Part shown: in pieces, positions 11,534 through 19,564 of the stretch | Numbering within the stretch: the stretch's first letter is position 1 | Layout of the letters: every line of letters starts with the position of its first letter | Assembly: GCA_964598225.1 (NCBI GenBank) | Contig: CAZRBG010000021.1 | Coordinates: 1 to 64,000 of the forward strand | Direction of reading: 5' to 3' | Length of the DNA stretch: 64,000 nucleotides | From: SG8-4 sp964598225 | Lineage (GTDB): Bacteria > Planctomycetota > Phycisphaerae > Sedimentisphaerales > Anaerobacaceae | The notes under the pieces: model-generated | Database searches by the model: none | Seen by the model: only the letters and a program-made list of their open reading frames with translations | What the model was told of the DNA's origin: nothing | Made by a program: the position numbers and the translations under genes

Positions 11534-11749
11534 GAGAATCAGGAGAATCAGGGTCAACCCTTAAGAAGTAAGTTCTTGGGATTTTGATTGTCCGGCCTTG
11601 GTTTTGTTACTTTTTGAACACCAGCATTATGTCCATTCATGCTGCGCCGTAAGGTGTTCTGCGGATCGTCTTAAGGCGTTAAATCCAAACTTGATTGGTG
11701 CGATGCATCGCACCCTAAGCTGAGAAGGTGTTTTAAAAGCTGTCTTATC

Positions 11750-11810
11750 GTAGCATGGGCATCTTGGCCCTGCAATTTGTCGCTTTCCACGGGCAGGATG
11801 CCCGTGCTAC
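11750..11810. repeat. Palindromic repeat in a 700-bp intergenic region
   Basis: GTAGCATGGGCATCTTGG pairs imperfectly with the complement of CGGGCAGGATGCCCGTGCTAC, making a REP-type hairpin. The surrounding gap (11534-12206) holds other low-complexity material: TTTTAAAA on both sides, and a run of CAATAGTCAAT copies at 12158-12188. No coding region is recognisable in it. Confidence 0.6.
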
Positions 11811-12206
11811 TTTTAAAATACCCTCTGAGACATCTGGACAGCGATTGATTTCTCATTGCCCGATAGCCGGATCCCTCCACGCGGCTCCGCCTTGGTCGGG
11901 ATGACCGGAGGGAGTTTTCGTTCAAAACATGCTGGTAGCTCGGAGTAAAAATATAAAAGCCTGAATATTTCCTTATTCATTGCCGCATAAGGACTTAAGG
12001 CGAGGATGCGGCCTACAATTATGTAGAATTTCGTTCAATTCATGCATGTTGCTCCAAATATAGAGGCGCGCCTCTTTTGCGCTTGAGTAGTGAAAAGCAG
12101 AACACAGAATACAGAATACAGGAGACAGACGGCTGCAAGCGTCAGCCATCAGCAATCAATAGTCAATAGTCAATATTAAATAGTCAATCGACCGAAGGGA
12201 GAAAAG

Positions 12207-12884
12207 ATGGCAACACAAGCTCAGATCAACGCCAATCGTGAAAATTCTAAGAAATCCACCGGGCCTCGGACGCAAGAAGGTAAGCGGGCGGTCTCGCAGA
12301 ATGCGGTCAAGCACGGGCTTTTCGCGCATGAAGCGGTGATAAAGTGTGAAGACCCGGCCGAGTTCGAGCTTCACCGCGAGGCGCTGCTCGATGAGCTCAA
12401 GCCCGTCGGCGCGGTGGAATCCATGCTGGCCGAGCGCATAGTCAGTCTGTCCTGGCGGCTGCAGCGGGTCGAGCGTATGCAGAACCAGGCGACCGACTGC
12501 CTGATCGAAAATGGCGATCTGCCTCTCGGGCGAATGATTACGAACACATGCAGGGATAACATTGAGACAATCGAACGGCTGTTCATGCACGAGCGGCGCA
12601 TCGAGAGCAGTATGAACAGGACCATAATCAAGCTCAAGCAGCTTCAAACCGTTCGCAGAATAGAGCGTGAGGACGCCGAGGAAAAAATTGCCGCTTCGCC
12701 CGCTGCGCCTTTCAGTCCCGATAGCGATTTCGCAAAACAAACCCAATTCATGCAGAACTTAATCGACAGAACATCTTATCTGGAAAGGCATTACAACGAT
12801 ACAGCTCATCCTGAAGCCGCCGAAAACAAAGCCAATCAAAGCCAATTGTTGTCAGGTCGCGATGCTGGCGGCTCTCTTGGCTGA
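12207..12884 (+). CDS. STGPRT/KHGL family protein of unknown function
   Basis: A 225-residue protein. Its N-terminus (NRENSKKSTGPRTQEGK...NAVKHGL, about 10-41) is the signature of a family abundant in Planctomycetota and Acidobacteriota. The middle (about 60-150) is helical and probably coiled coil. The tail contains the FAKQTQF and ENKANQSQ phrases that recur in planctomycetal repeat-borne open frames. The start has a GAAGGGAGA site. The 3' end overlaps the 3' end of folD by 33 bp, convergently. No function is known to me. The tail may have been extended by read-through into repeat sequence. Confidence 0.7.
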   Translation: MATQAQINANRENSKKSTGPRTQEGKRAVSQNAVKHGLFAHEAVIKCEDPAEFELHREALLDELKPVGAVESMLAERIVSLSWRLQRVERMQNQATDCLIENGDLPLGRMITNTCRDNIETIERLFMHERRIESSMNRTIIKLKQLQTVRRIEREDAEEKIAASPAAPFSPDSDFAKQTQFMQNLIDRTSYLERHYNDTAHPEAAENKANQSQLLSGRDAGGSLG

Positions 12885-13742
12885 TTCGACTGTGTTGTAG
12901 AGCAGCATTGTGATTGTCATCGGGCCTACTCCGCCGGGGACGGGCGTGATGAGCGAGGCTTTTTCTTTAACCGCCTCGAAATCGACATCGCCGACGAGAC
13001 GGTAGCCTTTCTTTTTGGTCGCGTCCTCGACTCGATTGACGCCGACGTCGATAACTACTACGCCGTCTTTGACCATATCCGCCGTGACGGTGTCGGGCCT
13101 TCCGGCGGCGGCGATTACTATGTCAGCCCGCCTGGTGTGATAGTTCAGGTCTTTGGTGCGAGTGTGACAGACCGTAACTGTCGCATTGCCCGTGGGATTC
13201 TTCTGGATGAGCATGTTGGCCAGCGGCTTTCCGACGATGTTGCTTCGCCCGACGATGACCACCTCTGCGCCTTCGATTTTGACGCCGCTGCGCATCAGCA
13301 GTTGAAGAACGCCGTGCGGGGTGCAGGGGAGAAAGGCCTTCTCGCCCACGACCATTTTGCCAACGTTCATAGGGTGAAATCCGTCAACGTCCCTGACCGG
13401 GTCGATCGCCAGCAGGACTTCGGCCTCGTCCAGGCCTTTCGGCAAGGGCAACTGGACGAGAATTCCGTTGATTTTCGGGTCTTTGTTCAATTTTTCGACC
13501 AGCGCCATCAGGTCCTTCTGAGAGGTATTGGCGTCGAGACGATTGTCGTCGGAATAGATGCCCATTTCCTCGCAGGCACGTTCTTTGGCCCTTACATAGG
13601 ACTTTGATGCCGGGTCCTCACCGACCAGAACGACCGCCAAGCCGGGCACGACGTCTTTCTTTTTGAGTTCGGTTACTTCATCCTTCAATTCGGCACGCAT
13701 ATCCGCGGCCACCTGTTTGCCGTCTATTATTTGTGCTGCCAT
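12852..13742 (-). CDS. folD: Bifunctional methylene-THF dehydrogenase / methenyl-THF cyclohydrolase
   Basis: FolD interconverts methylene-, methenyl- and 10-formyl-tetrahydrofolate in the cytoplasm. The 296 residues match the family. Visible are the catalytic SYVRAKERACEEMGI segment (about 48-62, with Tyr and Lys), GILVQLPLP (about 93-101), the Rossmann motif VIVGRSNIVGKP and the C-terminal PVPGGVGPMT. An AAGGAG site precedes the ATG. It lies 104 bp downstream of fhs on the same strand with a palindrome in the gap, so the two form a probable operon that links formate activation to methylene-THF. Confidence 0.97.
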   Translation of the reverse strand: MAAQIIDGKQVAADMRAELKDEVTELKKKDVVPGLAVVLVGEDPASKSYVRAKERACEEMGIYSDDNRLDANTSQKDLMALVEKLNKDPKINGILVQLPLPKGLDEAEVLLAIDPVRDVDGFHPMNVGKMVVGEKAFLPCTPHGVLQLLMRSGVKIEGAEVVIVGRSNIVGKPLANMLIQKNPTGNATVTVCHTRTKDLNYHTRRADIVIAAAGRPDTVTADMVKDGVVVIDVGVNRVEDATKKKGYRLVGDVDFEAVKEKASLITPVPGGVGPMTITMLLYNTVESAKRAASIAT

Positions 13743-13756
13743 CGGTTACTCCTTTC

Positions 13757-13833
13757 GTGCTGCGTTCTGAGTGCTGCGTTCTGCGAGGCATGCGGTATTC
13801 GGCAATTCTAACGCAGGACGCTGAACGCAGCAC
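13757..13833. repeat. GCGTTCTG palindromic repeat between fhs and folD
   Basis: GTGCTGCGTTCTG, repeated once (13757-13785), faces the near-complement CGCAGGACGCTGAACGCAGCAC at 13812-13833. Another member of the same family occurs at 46538-46598. In the fhs-folD transcript it would fold into a hairpin between the genes. Confidence 0.65.
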
Positions 13834-13846
13834 GCGGTACGATCTT

Positions 13847-15610
13847 TTAGAACAGTCCCTGGACCTTTCCGGTTTCTACGTCCACGTCGATGCTGCGGAA
13901 CGCGGGATTTGACGCGGTGCCGGGCATGAGTTTAATCGTTCCGGCGACGGGAACAATGAAGCCCGCGCCTTTGTACACGAGAATGTCGCTGATCGGCAGT
14001 TGCCAGCCGCGAGGTCTGCCCTTCAAGTCGGGATCGTGCGACAGGCTCAGGTGCGTCTTTACCATACAGGTTCCGAGGGTCTTGCTTATCGGATCGGCTT
14101 CCAGCTTCTTGGCCTTTTCCAGTGCCTTGTCGGTATACGTGACGCTGTCGGCGCCGTACACTTCTTTGGCGATCAGCTCGATTCGCTTTCTCAGCGGAGT
14201 TTCCAGCTCGTAAAGGAACTTGAAGTTGTTCGGCGTCTCGCAGGCATCGACGACTGCTTCGGCCAACTCGACGGCACCTTCGCCGCCCTTGAGCCAGTGC
14301 TGCGAAACAGCCGCAAGGGCTCCGTTCTCTTCTGCAATCTTCTTCACGAGCGATATCTCGTCCTCAGTGTCGGTGTAGAAACCGTTGATACAAACGACCG
14401 GCGTAACACCGCTGCTCCTGACGGTCTCGATATGGGCGATTAGATTCTCACAGCCTTTTTCGAGCAGCTCGAGGTTCTCGGTTTTGTACTCCTGCGCCAA
14501 CGGCAGGCCGGGTTTGACCGTCGGGCCGCCGCCGTGCATCTTCAGCGCACGAATTGTAGCAACCACAACAACTGCGTCAGGCTCGATGCCCGCCATCCGG
14601 CTCTTTAAGTTCCAGAATTTCTCGAAACCGATATCCGCCCCGAAACCGCTCTCGGTTACGTGGTAGTCGCCCAGCTTCGTCCCGATCATATCGGCGATAA
14701 TCGAGCTTTGACCTATGGCGATATTGGCAAACGGCCCGGCGTGTACGAAAACGGGTTGGCCCTCGATGGTCTGCAGCAGGTTGGGATTTACGGCATCGAC
14801 CATCCAGGCCGTCATGGCGCCGTCGACTTCGAGGTCGGCGGCGGTTATTTCGTTACCCTTCTTGTCGTAAGCCACGACGATTTTGGCGATGCGCTCGCGC
14901 AGATCCTTGAGGTCTCGGGCGACAGAAAGAATCGCCATTACCTCACTGGAAACGGTGATCTGGAAGCCCGAGTCCATCTCGTAGCCGTCCATCTTGCCGC
15001 CCCGGCCTATTCTGATGTTGCGAAGCGCCTGGGCGCAAAAGTCCATGGCCCATTTCATCTGAACGCTCTCGGGATCGATATCCAGCCGGGTGAGATTGCT
15101 CTTGGCAAGCCGGGTGTCGTCGTAGTTATGCTCGTGCTGCATTCGTGAGGTCAGCGCGACCATGCAAAGATTGTGGGCGTTAGTGATGCAGTCGATATCG
15201 CCGGTCAGACGGATGGAGAAAGGCGTCAGAGGAATGCACTGCGCGAGGCCGCCGCCCGCCGCAGAACCCTTGATGTTAAACGTCGGCCCGCCGCTTGGTT
15301 GGCGGATCGCACCGACGACCCGCTTGTTCAGCTTGCCGAGGCCCTCGATCAGGCCGACAGCGGTTGTGGTCTTTCCTTCGCCCAACGGGGTCGGCGTGAT
15401 GGCGGTCACGTCGATATACTTGGCCGTCGGCGCATCTGCCAGGCGGTCAAGAGCTCTCTTATAATCGACCTTTGCCAGCTTGCGTCCCATCGGAATCAGT
15501 TCGTCCTCCTTCAGGCCCATATCCGCGGCCAGCCGACTGACGGGTATCATTTCCTCCTCAGCAGCCTCGGCGATCTGCCAATCCTTCATCTTCGTTGCGT
15601 CGAGCTTCAT
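13847..15610 (-). CDS. fhs: Formate-tetrahydrofolate ligase
   Basis: Condenses formate and tetrahydrofolate with ATP to give 10-formyl-THF, the entry step of the methyl branch of the reductive acetyl-CoA pathway and of formate assimilation. The 587-residue protein is slightly longer than the usual 555-560. The ATP P-loop TPLGEGKTTT is at 74-83; GGPTFNIKGSAAGGG and the C-terminal GTIKLMPGTASNPA are also clear. GGAGG stands seven bases before the ATG. It is first gene of fhs-folD, with a promoter at 15738-15766, and diverges from a formate dehydrogenase operon. Confidence 0.97.
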   Translation of the reverse strand: MKLDATKMKDWQIAEAAEEEMIPVSRLAADMGLKEDELIPMGRKLAKVDYKRALDRLADAPTAKYIDVTAITPTPLGEGKTTTAVGLIEGLGKLNKRVVGAIRQPSGGPTFNIKGSAAGGGLAQCIPLTPFSIRLTGDIDCITNAHNLCMVALTSRMQHEHNYDDTRLAKSNLTRLDIDPESVQMKWAMDFCAQALRNIRIGRGGKMDGYEMDSGFQITVSSEVMAILSVARDLKDLRERIAKIVVAYDKKGNEITAADLEVDGAMTAWMVDAVNPNLLQTIEGQPVFVHAGPFANIAIGQSSIIADMIGTKLGDYHVTESGFGADIGFEKFWNLKSRMAGIEPDAVVVVATIRALKMHGGGPTVKPGLPLAQEYKTENLELLEKGCENLIAHIETVRSSGVTPVVCINGFYTDTEDEISLVKKIAEENGALAAVSQHWLKGGEGAVELAEAVVDACETPNNFKFLYELETPLRKRIELIAKEVYGADSVTYTDKALEKAKKLEADPISKTLGTCMVKTHLSLSHDPDLKGRPRGWQLPISDILVYKGAGFIVPVAGTIKLMPGTASNPAFRSIDVDVETGKVQGLF

Positions 15611-15737
15611 TTAAGACCTCCATAAATATTAGACAATGTGTTCTGCATCCCCAATAAGAGGGGGCAGCGAGAGAATAACACCGTTTTGAATCCCTTCTTT
15701 TAGTTGCGCCTTTACTTGCAAAGCATAGATCGGCGAC

Positions 15738-15766
15738 ATTATATAGTAACACCCTAATCATGTCCA
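15738..15766 (-). promoter_or_regulatory. Putative sigma70-type promoter for fhs-folD
   Basis: Read on the minus strand: TGGACA (15761-15766), 17 bp, TATAAT (15738-15743). The -10 is perfect and the -35 matches five of six. It predicts a leader of about 120 nt before fhs. Confidence 0.6.
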
Positions 15767-15880
15767 AGAACCGAGAGGTTTTTTTGAATTATTTTATCTT
15801 CTCTGCTTAAGTGGATTCTCAAAAACAGGAAGAACGAATCCGAAAGACCGCAAATATTCCCAAAAACTTGTCACAAACCG

Positions 15881-15909
15881 TTGCCGTCAAAGCTGCTAAG
15901 AGTTATAAT
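15881..15909 (+). promoter_or_regulatory. Putative sigma70-type promoter for the formate dehydrogenase operon
   Basis: TTGCCG (15881-15886), 17 bp, TATAAT (15904-15909). It lies about 57 bp before the chosen ATG of the NuoE-like gene. Its position downstream of an in-frame GTG at 15811 argues against that longer start. Confidence 0.6.
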
Positions 15910-15966
15910 CTTCGGAATTGGAAACTGCTTATAATTTTTGTTGATGTTTATTTCAGGCGGCCAAAT

Positions 15967-16467
15967 ATGCCAAGCAAAACCGAAGCCCCGCTGGACAAAA
16001 CCCCCGCGCTTAGAATATGCGAATCAATGGGACGCATAACATCCGACAGCCTGATCCCGATTCTCCAGCAGATACAGGACGAATACGGCTACCTGCCGGC
16101 TGAGGTTCTGTTCGAGGTCAGCAAAAAAACCGGCCTTAATGCGAATCAGATTTTCGGAGTAGCGACGTTTTACGAGCAGTTTCACCTCGAACCACGAGGA
16201 CGCCACACAGTGAGATGCTGCCGGGGAACCGCCTGTCATGTAAAGGGTGGCAGGCAAATCATAAATGCAATCAAGCGAAAACTCGGCATCGAGGAGGGCG
16301 AGACCACGAGTGATATGCAGTTTACGTTCGAGACGGTGGCGTGTTTGGGCGCTTGTGCTTTGGCGCCTGTTATGGTTGTCGACAACGTGTACTACGGCAA
16401 AATGTCGCATCGTCGCGTGGGCTTTGTTCTTGATAGTCTGGAGGCTGCCGGAAAGGAAACTGCCTGA
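15967..16467 (+). CDS. NuoE/HydC-like [2Fe-2S] subunit
   Basis: A 166-residue thioredoxin-like ferredoxin of the 24-kDa (NuoE, HydC, HndA) family, which passes electrons between the NuoF-like flavoprotein and partners. The four cluster cysteines are in RCCRGTACH and ACLGACALAP. The helical N-terminal region SLIPILQQIQDEYGYLP is typical. ATG at 15967 follows an AGGCGG site and fits the family length; a GTG at 15811 would add 52 residues unlike the family. The stop overlaps the next gene's ATG (TGATG), so translation is coupled to the fusion flavoprotein. Confidence 0.92.
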   Translation: MPSKTEAPLDKTPALRICESMGRITSDSLIPILQQIQDEYGYLPAEVLFEVSKKTGLNANQIFGVATFYEQFHLEPRGRHTVRCCRGTACHVKGGRQIINAIKRKLGIEEGETTSDMQFTFETVACLGACALAPVMVVDNVYYGKMSHRRVGFVLDSLEAAGKETA

Positions 16468-19400
16468 TGGAGAAACTTTCAACCATCTCCAATTTTTGTT
16501 CATGGCAAGGAAAGCTCAAGGCGGCCGTCGATCCGGACGAATCGATCATCACGGTTTGCGGTGGAACCGGATGTACCGCACTGGGCTCGGCCCTGGTCTG
16601 CGACGCCTTCGAGAAGCAAATCCGAGAGAAGAAACTCGAAGGAAAAGTTCGACTCAAGCGAACCGGCTGTCACGGTTTCTGCGAAAAAGGCCCGGTTGTC
16701 GTTATCCTTCCACAAAAGGTCTTTTACGCCGGAATTGCGGCAGAGGACGTGGAAGAGATTCTGGATAAGACAGTCCTCGACGGAGAACTCATAGGCCGCC
16801 TGCTCTATGTAGATCCCATAAGCGGCAAAAAGGTCGCCTACGAGCACGAAGTGCCTTTCTATGGCCGTCAACAGCGAAATGTGTTCCGTTACAACGGCAA
16901 GATCGACCCGGTCAGCATCGAAGACTACATAACTGCCGGCGGGTATGAGGCCTTCGCGACGGCTTTGGACAAATACTCTGCTCAGGATCTGATTGATATA
17001 GTAACCCAGTCGGGCCTTCGCGGACGCGGCGGGGGCGGATTCCCCACCGGCAGAAAGTGGGACCTCTGCCGCAAAAATCCCGGCGATGAAAAATACCTCA
17101 TTTGTAACGCCGACGAGGGCGACCCCGGCGCCTTCATGGACAGGAGCATCCTGGAGGGAACACCTCATGCCGTAATCGAGGGGATGTTGATAGCAGGTCT
17201 TGCGATTGGGGCGGGACGCGGATTTATTTACGTTCGTGCAGAATATCCACTGGCGGTCAAGAATACAACTGTTGCCATTGAACGGGCGAGAGCCGCCGGC
17301 TTGCTGGGTGCGGGTATTCTCGGAACAGATTTTTCCTTTGAGATCGAGATTCGTCAGGGCGCCGGGGCATTCGTTTGCGGCGAGGAGACGGCCCTGATTG
17401 CGTCGCTTGAAGGCCGACGCGGCATGCCCAGACCACGCCCCCCGTTTCCGGCGCAGAAGGGCTATGCGGGTCAACCAACGATTATCAACAACGTCGAGAC
17501 CCTGGTCAACGTCCCGCTGATCGTAAAGAACGGCGCCGAGTGGTATAGTAAGATCGGCACCGAAGACAGCAAAGGGACCAAAATCTTCGCGCTTGCGGGC
17601 AGAGTCAATAACACCGGCCTTGTGGAGGTTCCGATGGGGACGACTCTACGCCAGATCATCTACGACATAGGCGGGGGCATTCCGAAGGATCGGAAGTTCA
17701 AGGCGGCTCAAATGGGCGGACCTTCGGGCGGATGCATCCCGGCCGCTTATCTCGACAGCGAGATCGATTACGACAGCGTTCAGCAGATAGGAGCGATTAT
17801 GGGCTCGGGCGGCCTGATCGTGATGGATGAGATTACCTGCATGGTGGACGTTGCGAGGTATTTTCTCGAGTTCGTCCAGGCTGAGTCCTGCGGCAAGTGT
17901 ACGCCCTGCCGTGTCGGCACCAAGAAAATGCTGCAAATTCTCAACTCCATCAGCCGAGGCGAAGCCAAAATAGAAGACCTCGACGTACTTGAGAAGCTGG
18001 CCAACCATATCAAAACAGCTTCGCTTTGCGGCCTTGGCCAGACCGCTCCAAATCCAGTTCTTTCGACACTTCGACATTTTCGCGAGGAATATGAAGAACA
18101 CATCGTGCTGAAGACCTGCCGTGCCGCGGCGTGCAGCGCGCTGCTTAAGGCGCCATGCCGGCACGCATGTCCGGCGAGGGTAAACGTACCGGAGTACCTT
18201 GCTCTGGCGGCTGAGGGCAAACTGGACCAGGCGGCGGACGTCATTCGCCGGCGCAATCCTTTTGTCTCGGTCTGCGCCCGCGTCTGCGACCACCCCTGCG
18301 AACGGCGTTGCCGCCGCAGCGAAGTCGACAGTCCGCTGGCAATACGCGCGCTCAAGCGTTATATAGCCGACCATACGAGCGATCTCATGACTCCCATGGT
18401 CAAGCCGACGGATGAAACGCCTGAGGTCGCAATAATAGGAAGCGGCCCTGCCGGCCTTAGCTGCGGATTCTTCCTGGGGCTTATGGGAAGACGGTCGATG
18501 ATATTCGAGGCCCAGCCTATTCCGGGCGGAATGCTTGCTCTGGGAATACCCGAGTACAGACTTCCAAAGGATATACTCAAGAAAGAAATCGATTTTATTC
18601 TCTCACACGGCGTGGAATTGCGGATCAGCGAGAGAATCGCGGACGCCGGAAATTTGCTTAAACGAGGTTTCAAGGCCGTCTTTATCGCCACAGGCGCTCA
18701 GAGGGGCAAGCCAATAGGCGTTAGAGGAGTCGAACTCAGCGGCGTCATAGATGCTCTTGACTTCCTTCGCGACAGAGCGCTTGGCAAGGGCATGGACTGC
18801 CGGGGCAAAAGAATCGTAATTCTCGGCGGCGGCAATCAGGCGATAGACACAGCTCGTTCGGCGATCCGCCTCGACGCCGAGAAAGTTACCGTGCTCTACC
18901 GGCGAACTCGCGGAGAAATGCCCGCGTACAAGGAGGAAATCGAAGAGGCGATAAACGAGGGCGTAGAGCTTGTGACCCTGGCCGTGCCGAAACAAATCTT
19001 GAGCAGCAACAGTACCGTTGAGGGAATTGAGTACGTCAAAGCGGAGCTTGGCAAAGCCGAGGCCGACGGCAGACGGCGACCGGTGCCAATCGACGGCACC
19101 GATACCGTCATAGAATGCGACGTCGTGCTGCCTGCTATCGGCCAGGTGGTATCAATGGAAACGACTGATTACATTGGCGGGCCGGAGTTGACCGAATGGG
19201 GATCCATAAAGGTCGATCCTGTTACCCTTGAAACCACATCCGAAAGAATTCTGTCCGGCGGAGACTGTACCCGAGGCGCTTCGACGGTTATCGAAGCGGT
19301 AGCCGATGGGCAGCGTGCCGCGATAAACATAGACCAGATGCTTGGCGGAAGCGGCGCCTTGCCTCAGGATACGGGTTTTTCTATTACAAAGCCCGACGAA

Positions 19401-19559
19401 GAGAAGATGCTGCAATCAATTCCGAGAGTCGAAGAAGAATCCATCCCGATGGACCAGCGAAAGAGAGGCTTTGCCGAGGTGGTTTTGGGGCTGGATCGCC
19501 GGCAGGCTGTCGAAGAAGCAGGCAGGTGCCTGCGATGTGATCTTGAGCAATTCGGTTAA
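16467..19559 (+). CDS. NuoF-GltD fusion flavoprotein (HydB-NfnB / StnB-like)
   Basis: A 1030-residue fusion. Residues 25-110 are an N-terminal [2Fe-2S] thioredoxin-like domain (Cys31, 36, 68, 72). Residues 130-540 are NuoF/HydB: FMN/NADH loop GRGGGGFPTGRKW at 186-198, and a [4Fe-4S] site at Cys475, 478, 481 and 521. Residues 550-1030 are a GltD/NfnB-type FAD and NAD(P) module: two cysteine clusters (Cys564/568, Cys603/607/611/615), the FAD motif IIGSGPAGLSCG at about 656, and VILGGGNQAIDTA. This architecture is known from StnB-type transhydrogenases and related flavin-bifurcating complexes. Between NuoE-like and formate dehydrogenase genes it should wire formate oxidation or CO2 reduction to NAD(H), NADP(H) and possibly ferredoxin. 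The coupling is inferred. Confidence 0.9.
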   Translation: MEKLSTISNFCSWQGKLKAAVDPDESIITVCGGTGCTALGSALVCDAFEKQIREKKLEGKVRLKRTGCHGFCEKGPVVVILPQKVFYAGIAAEDVEEILDKTVLDGELIGRLLYVDPISGKKVAYEHEVPFYGRQQRNVFRYNGKIDPVSIEDYITAGGYEAFATALDKYSAQDLIDIVTQSGLRGRGGGGFPTGRKWDLCRKNPGDEKYLICNADEGDPGAFMDRSILEGTPHAVIEGMLIAGLAIGAGRGFIYVRAEYPLAVKNTTVAIERARAAGLLGAGILGTDFSFEIEIRQGAGAFVCGEETALIASLEGRRGMPRPRPPFPAQKGYAGQPTIINNVETLVNVPLIVKNGAEWYSKIGTEDSKGTKIFALAGRVNNTGLVEVPMGTTLRQIIYDIGGGIPKDRKFKAAQMGGPSGGCIPAAYLDSEIDYDSVQQIGAIMGSGGLIVMDEITCMVDVARYFLEFVQAESCGKCTPCRVGTKKMLQILNSISRGEAKIEDLDVLEKLANHIKTASLCGLGQTAPNPVLSTLRHFREEYEEHIVLKTCRAAACSALLKAPCRHACPARVNVPEYLALAAEGKLDQAADVIRRRNPFVSVCARVCDHPCERRCRRSEVDSPLAIRALKRYIADHTSDLMTPMVKPTDETPEVAIIGSGPAGLSCGFFLGLMGRRSMIFEAQPIPGGMLALGIPEYRLPKDILKKEIDFILSHGVELRISERIADAGNLLKRGFKAVFIATGAQRGKPIGVRGVELSGVIDALDFLRDRALGKGMDCRGKRIVILGGGNQAIDTARSAIRLDAEKVTVLYRRTRGEMPAYKEEIEEAINEGVELVTLAVPKQILSSNSTVEGIEYVKAELGKAEADGRRRPVPIDGTDTVIECDVVLPAIGQVVSMETTDYIGGPELTEWGSIKVDPVTLETTSERILSGGDCTRGASTVIEAVADGQRAAINIDQMLGGSGALPQDTGFSITKPDEEKMLQSIPRVEEESIPMDQRKRGFAEVVLGLDRRQAVEEAGRCLRCDLEQFG

Positions 19560-19564
19560 CAAAT

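Noticed and set aside
15811..15966. Longer GTG start for the NuoE-like gene
   Set aside because: A good promoter lies downstream of this GTG, the extra 52 residues are unlike the family, and ATG 15967 has a better ribosome-binding site.
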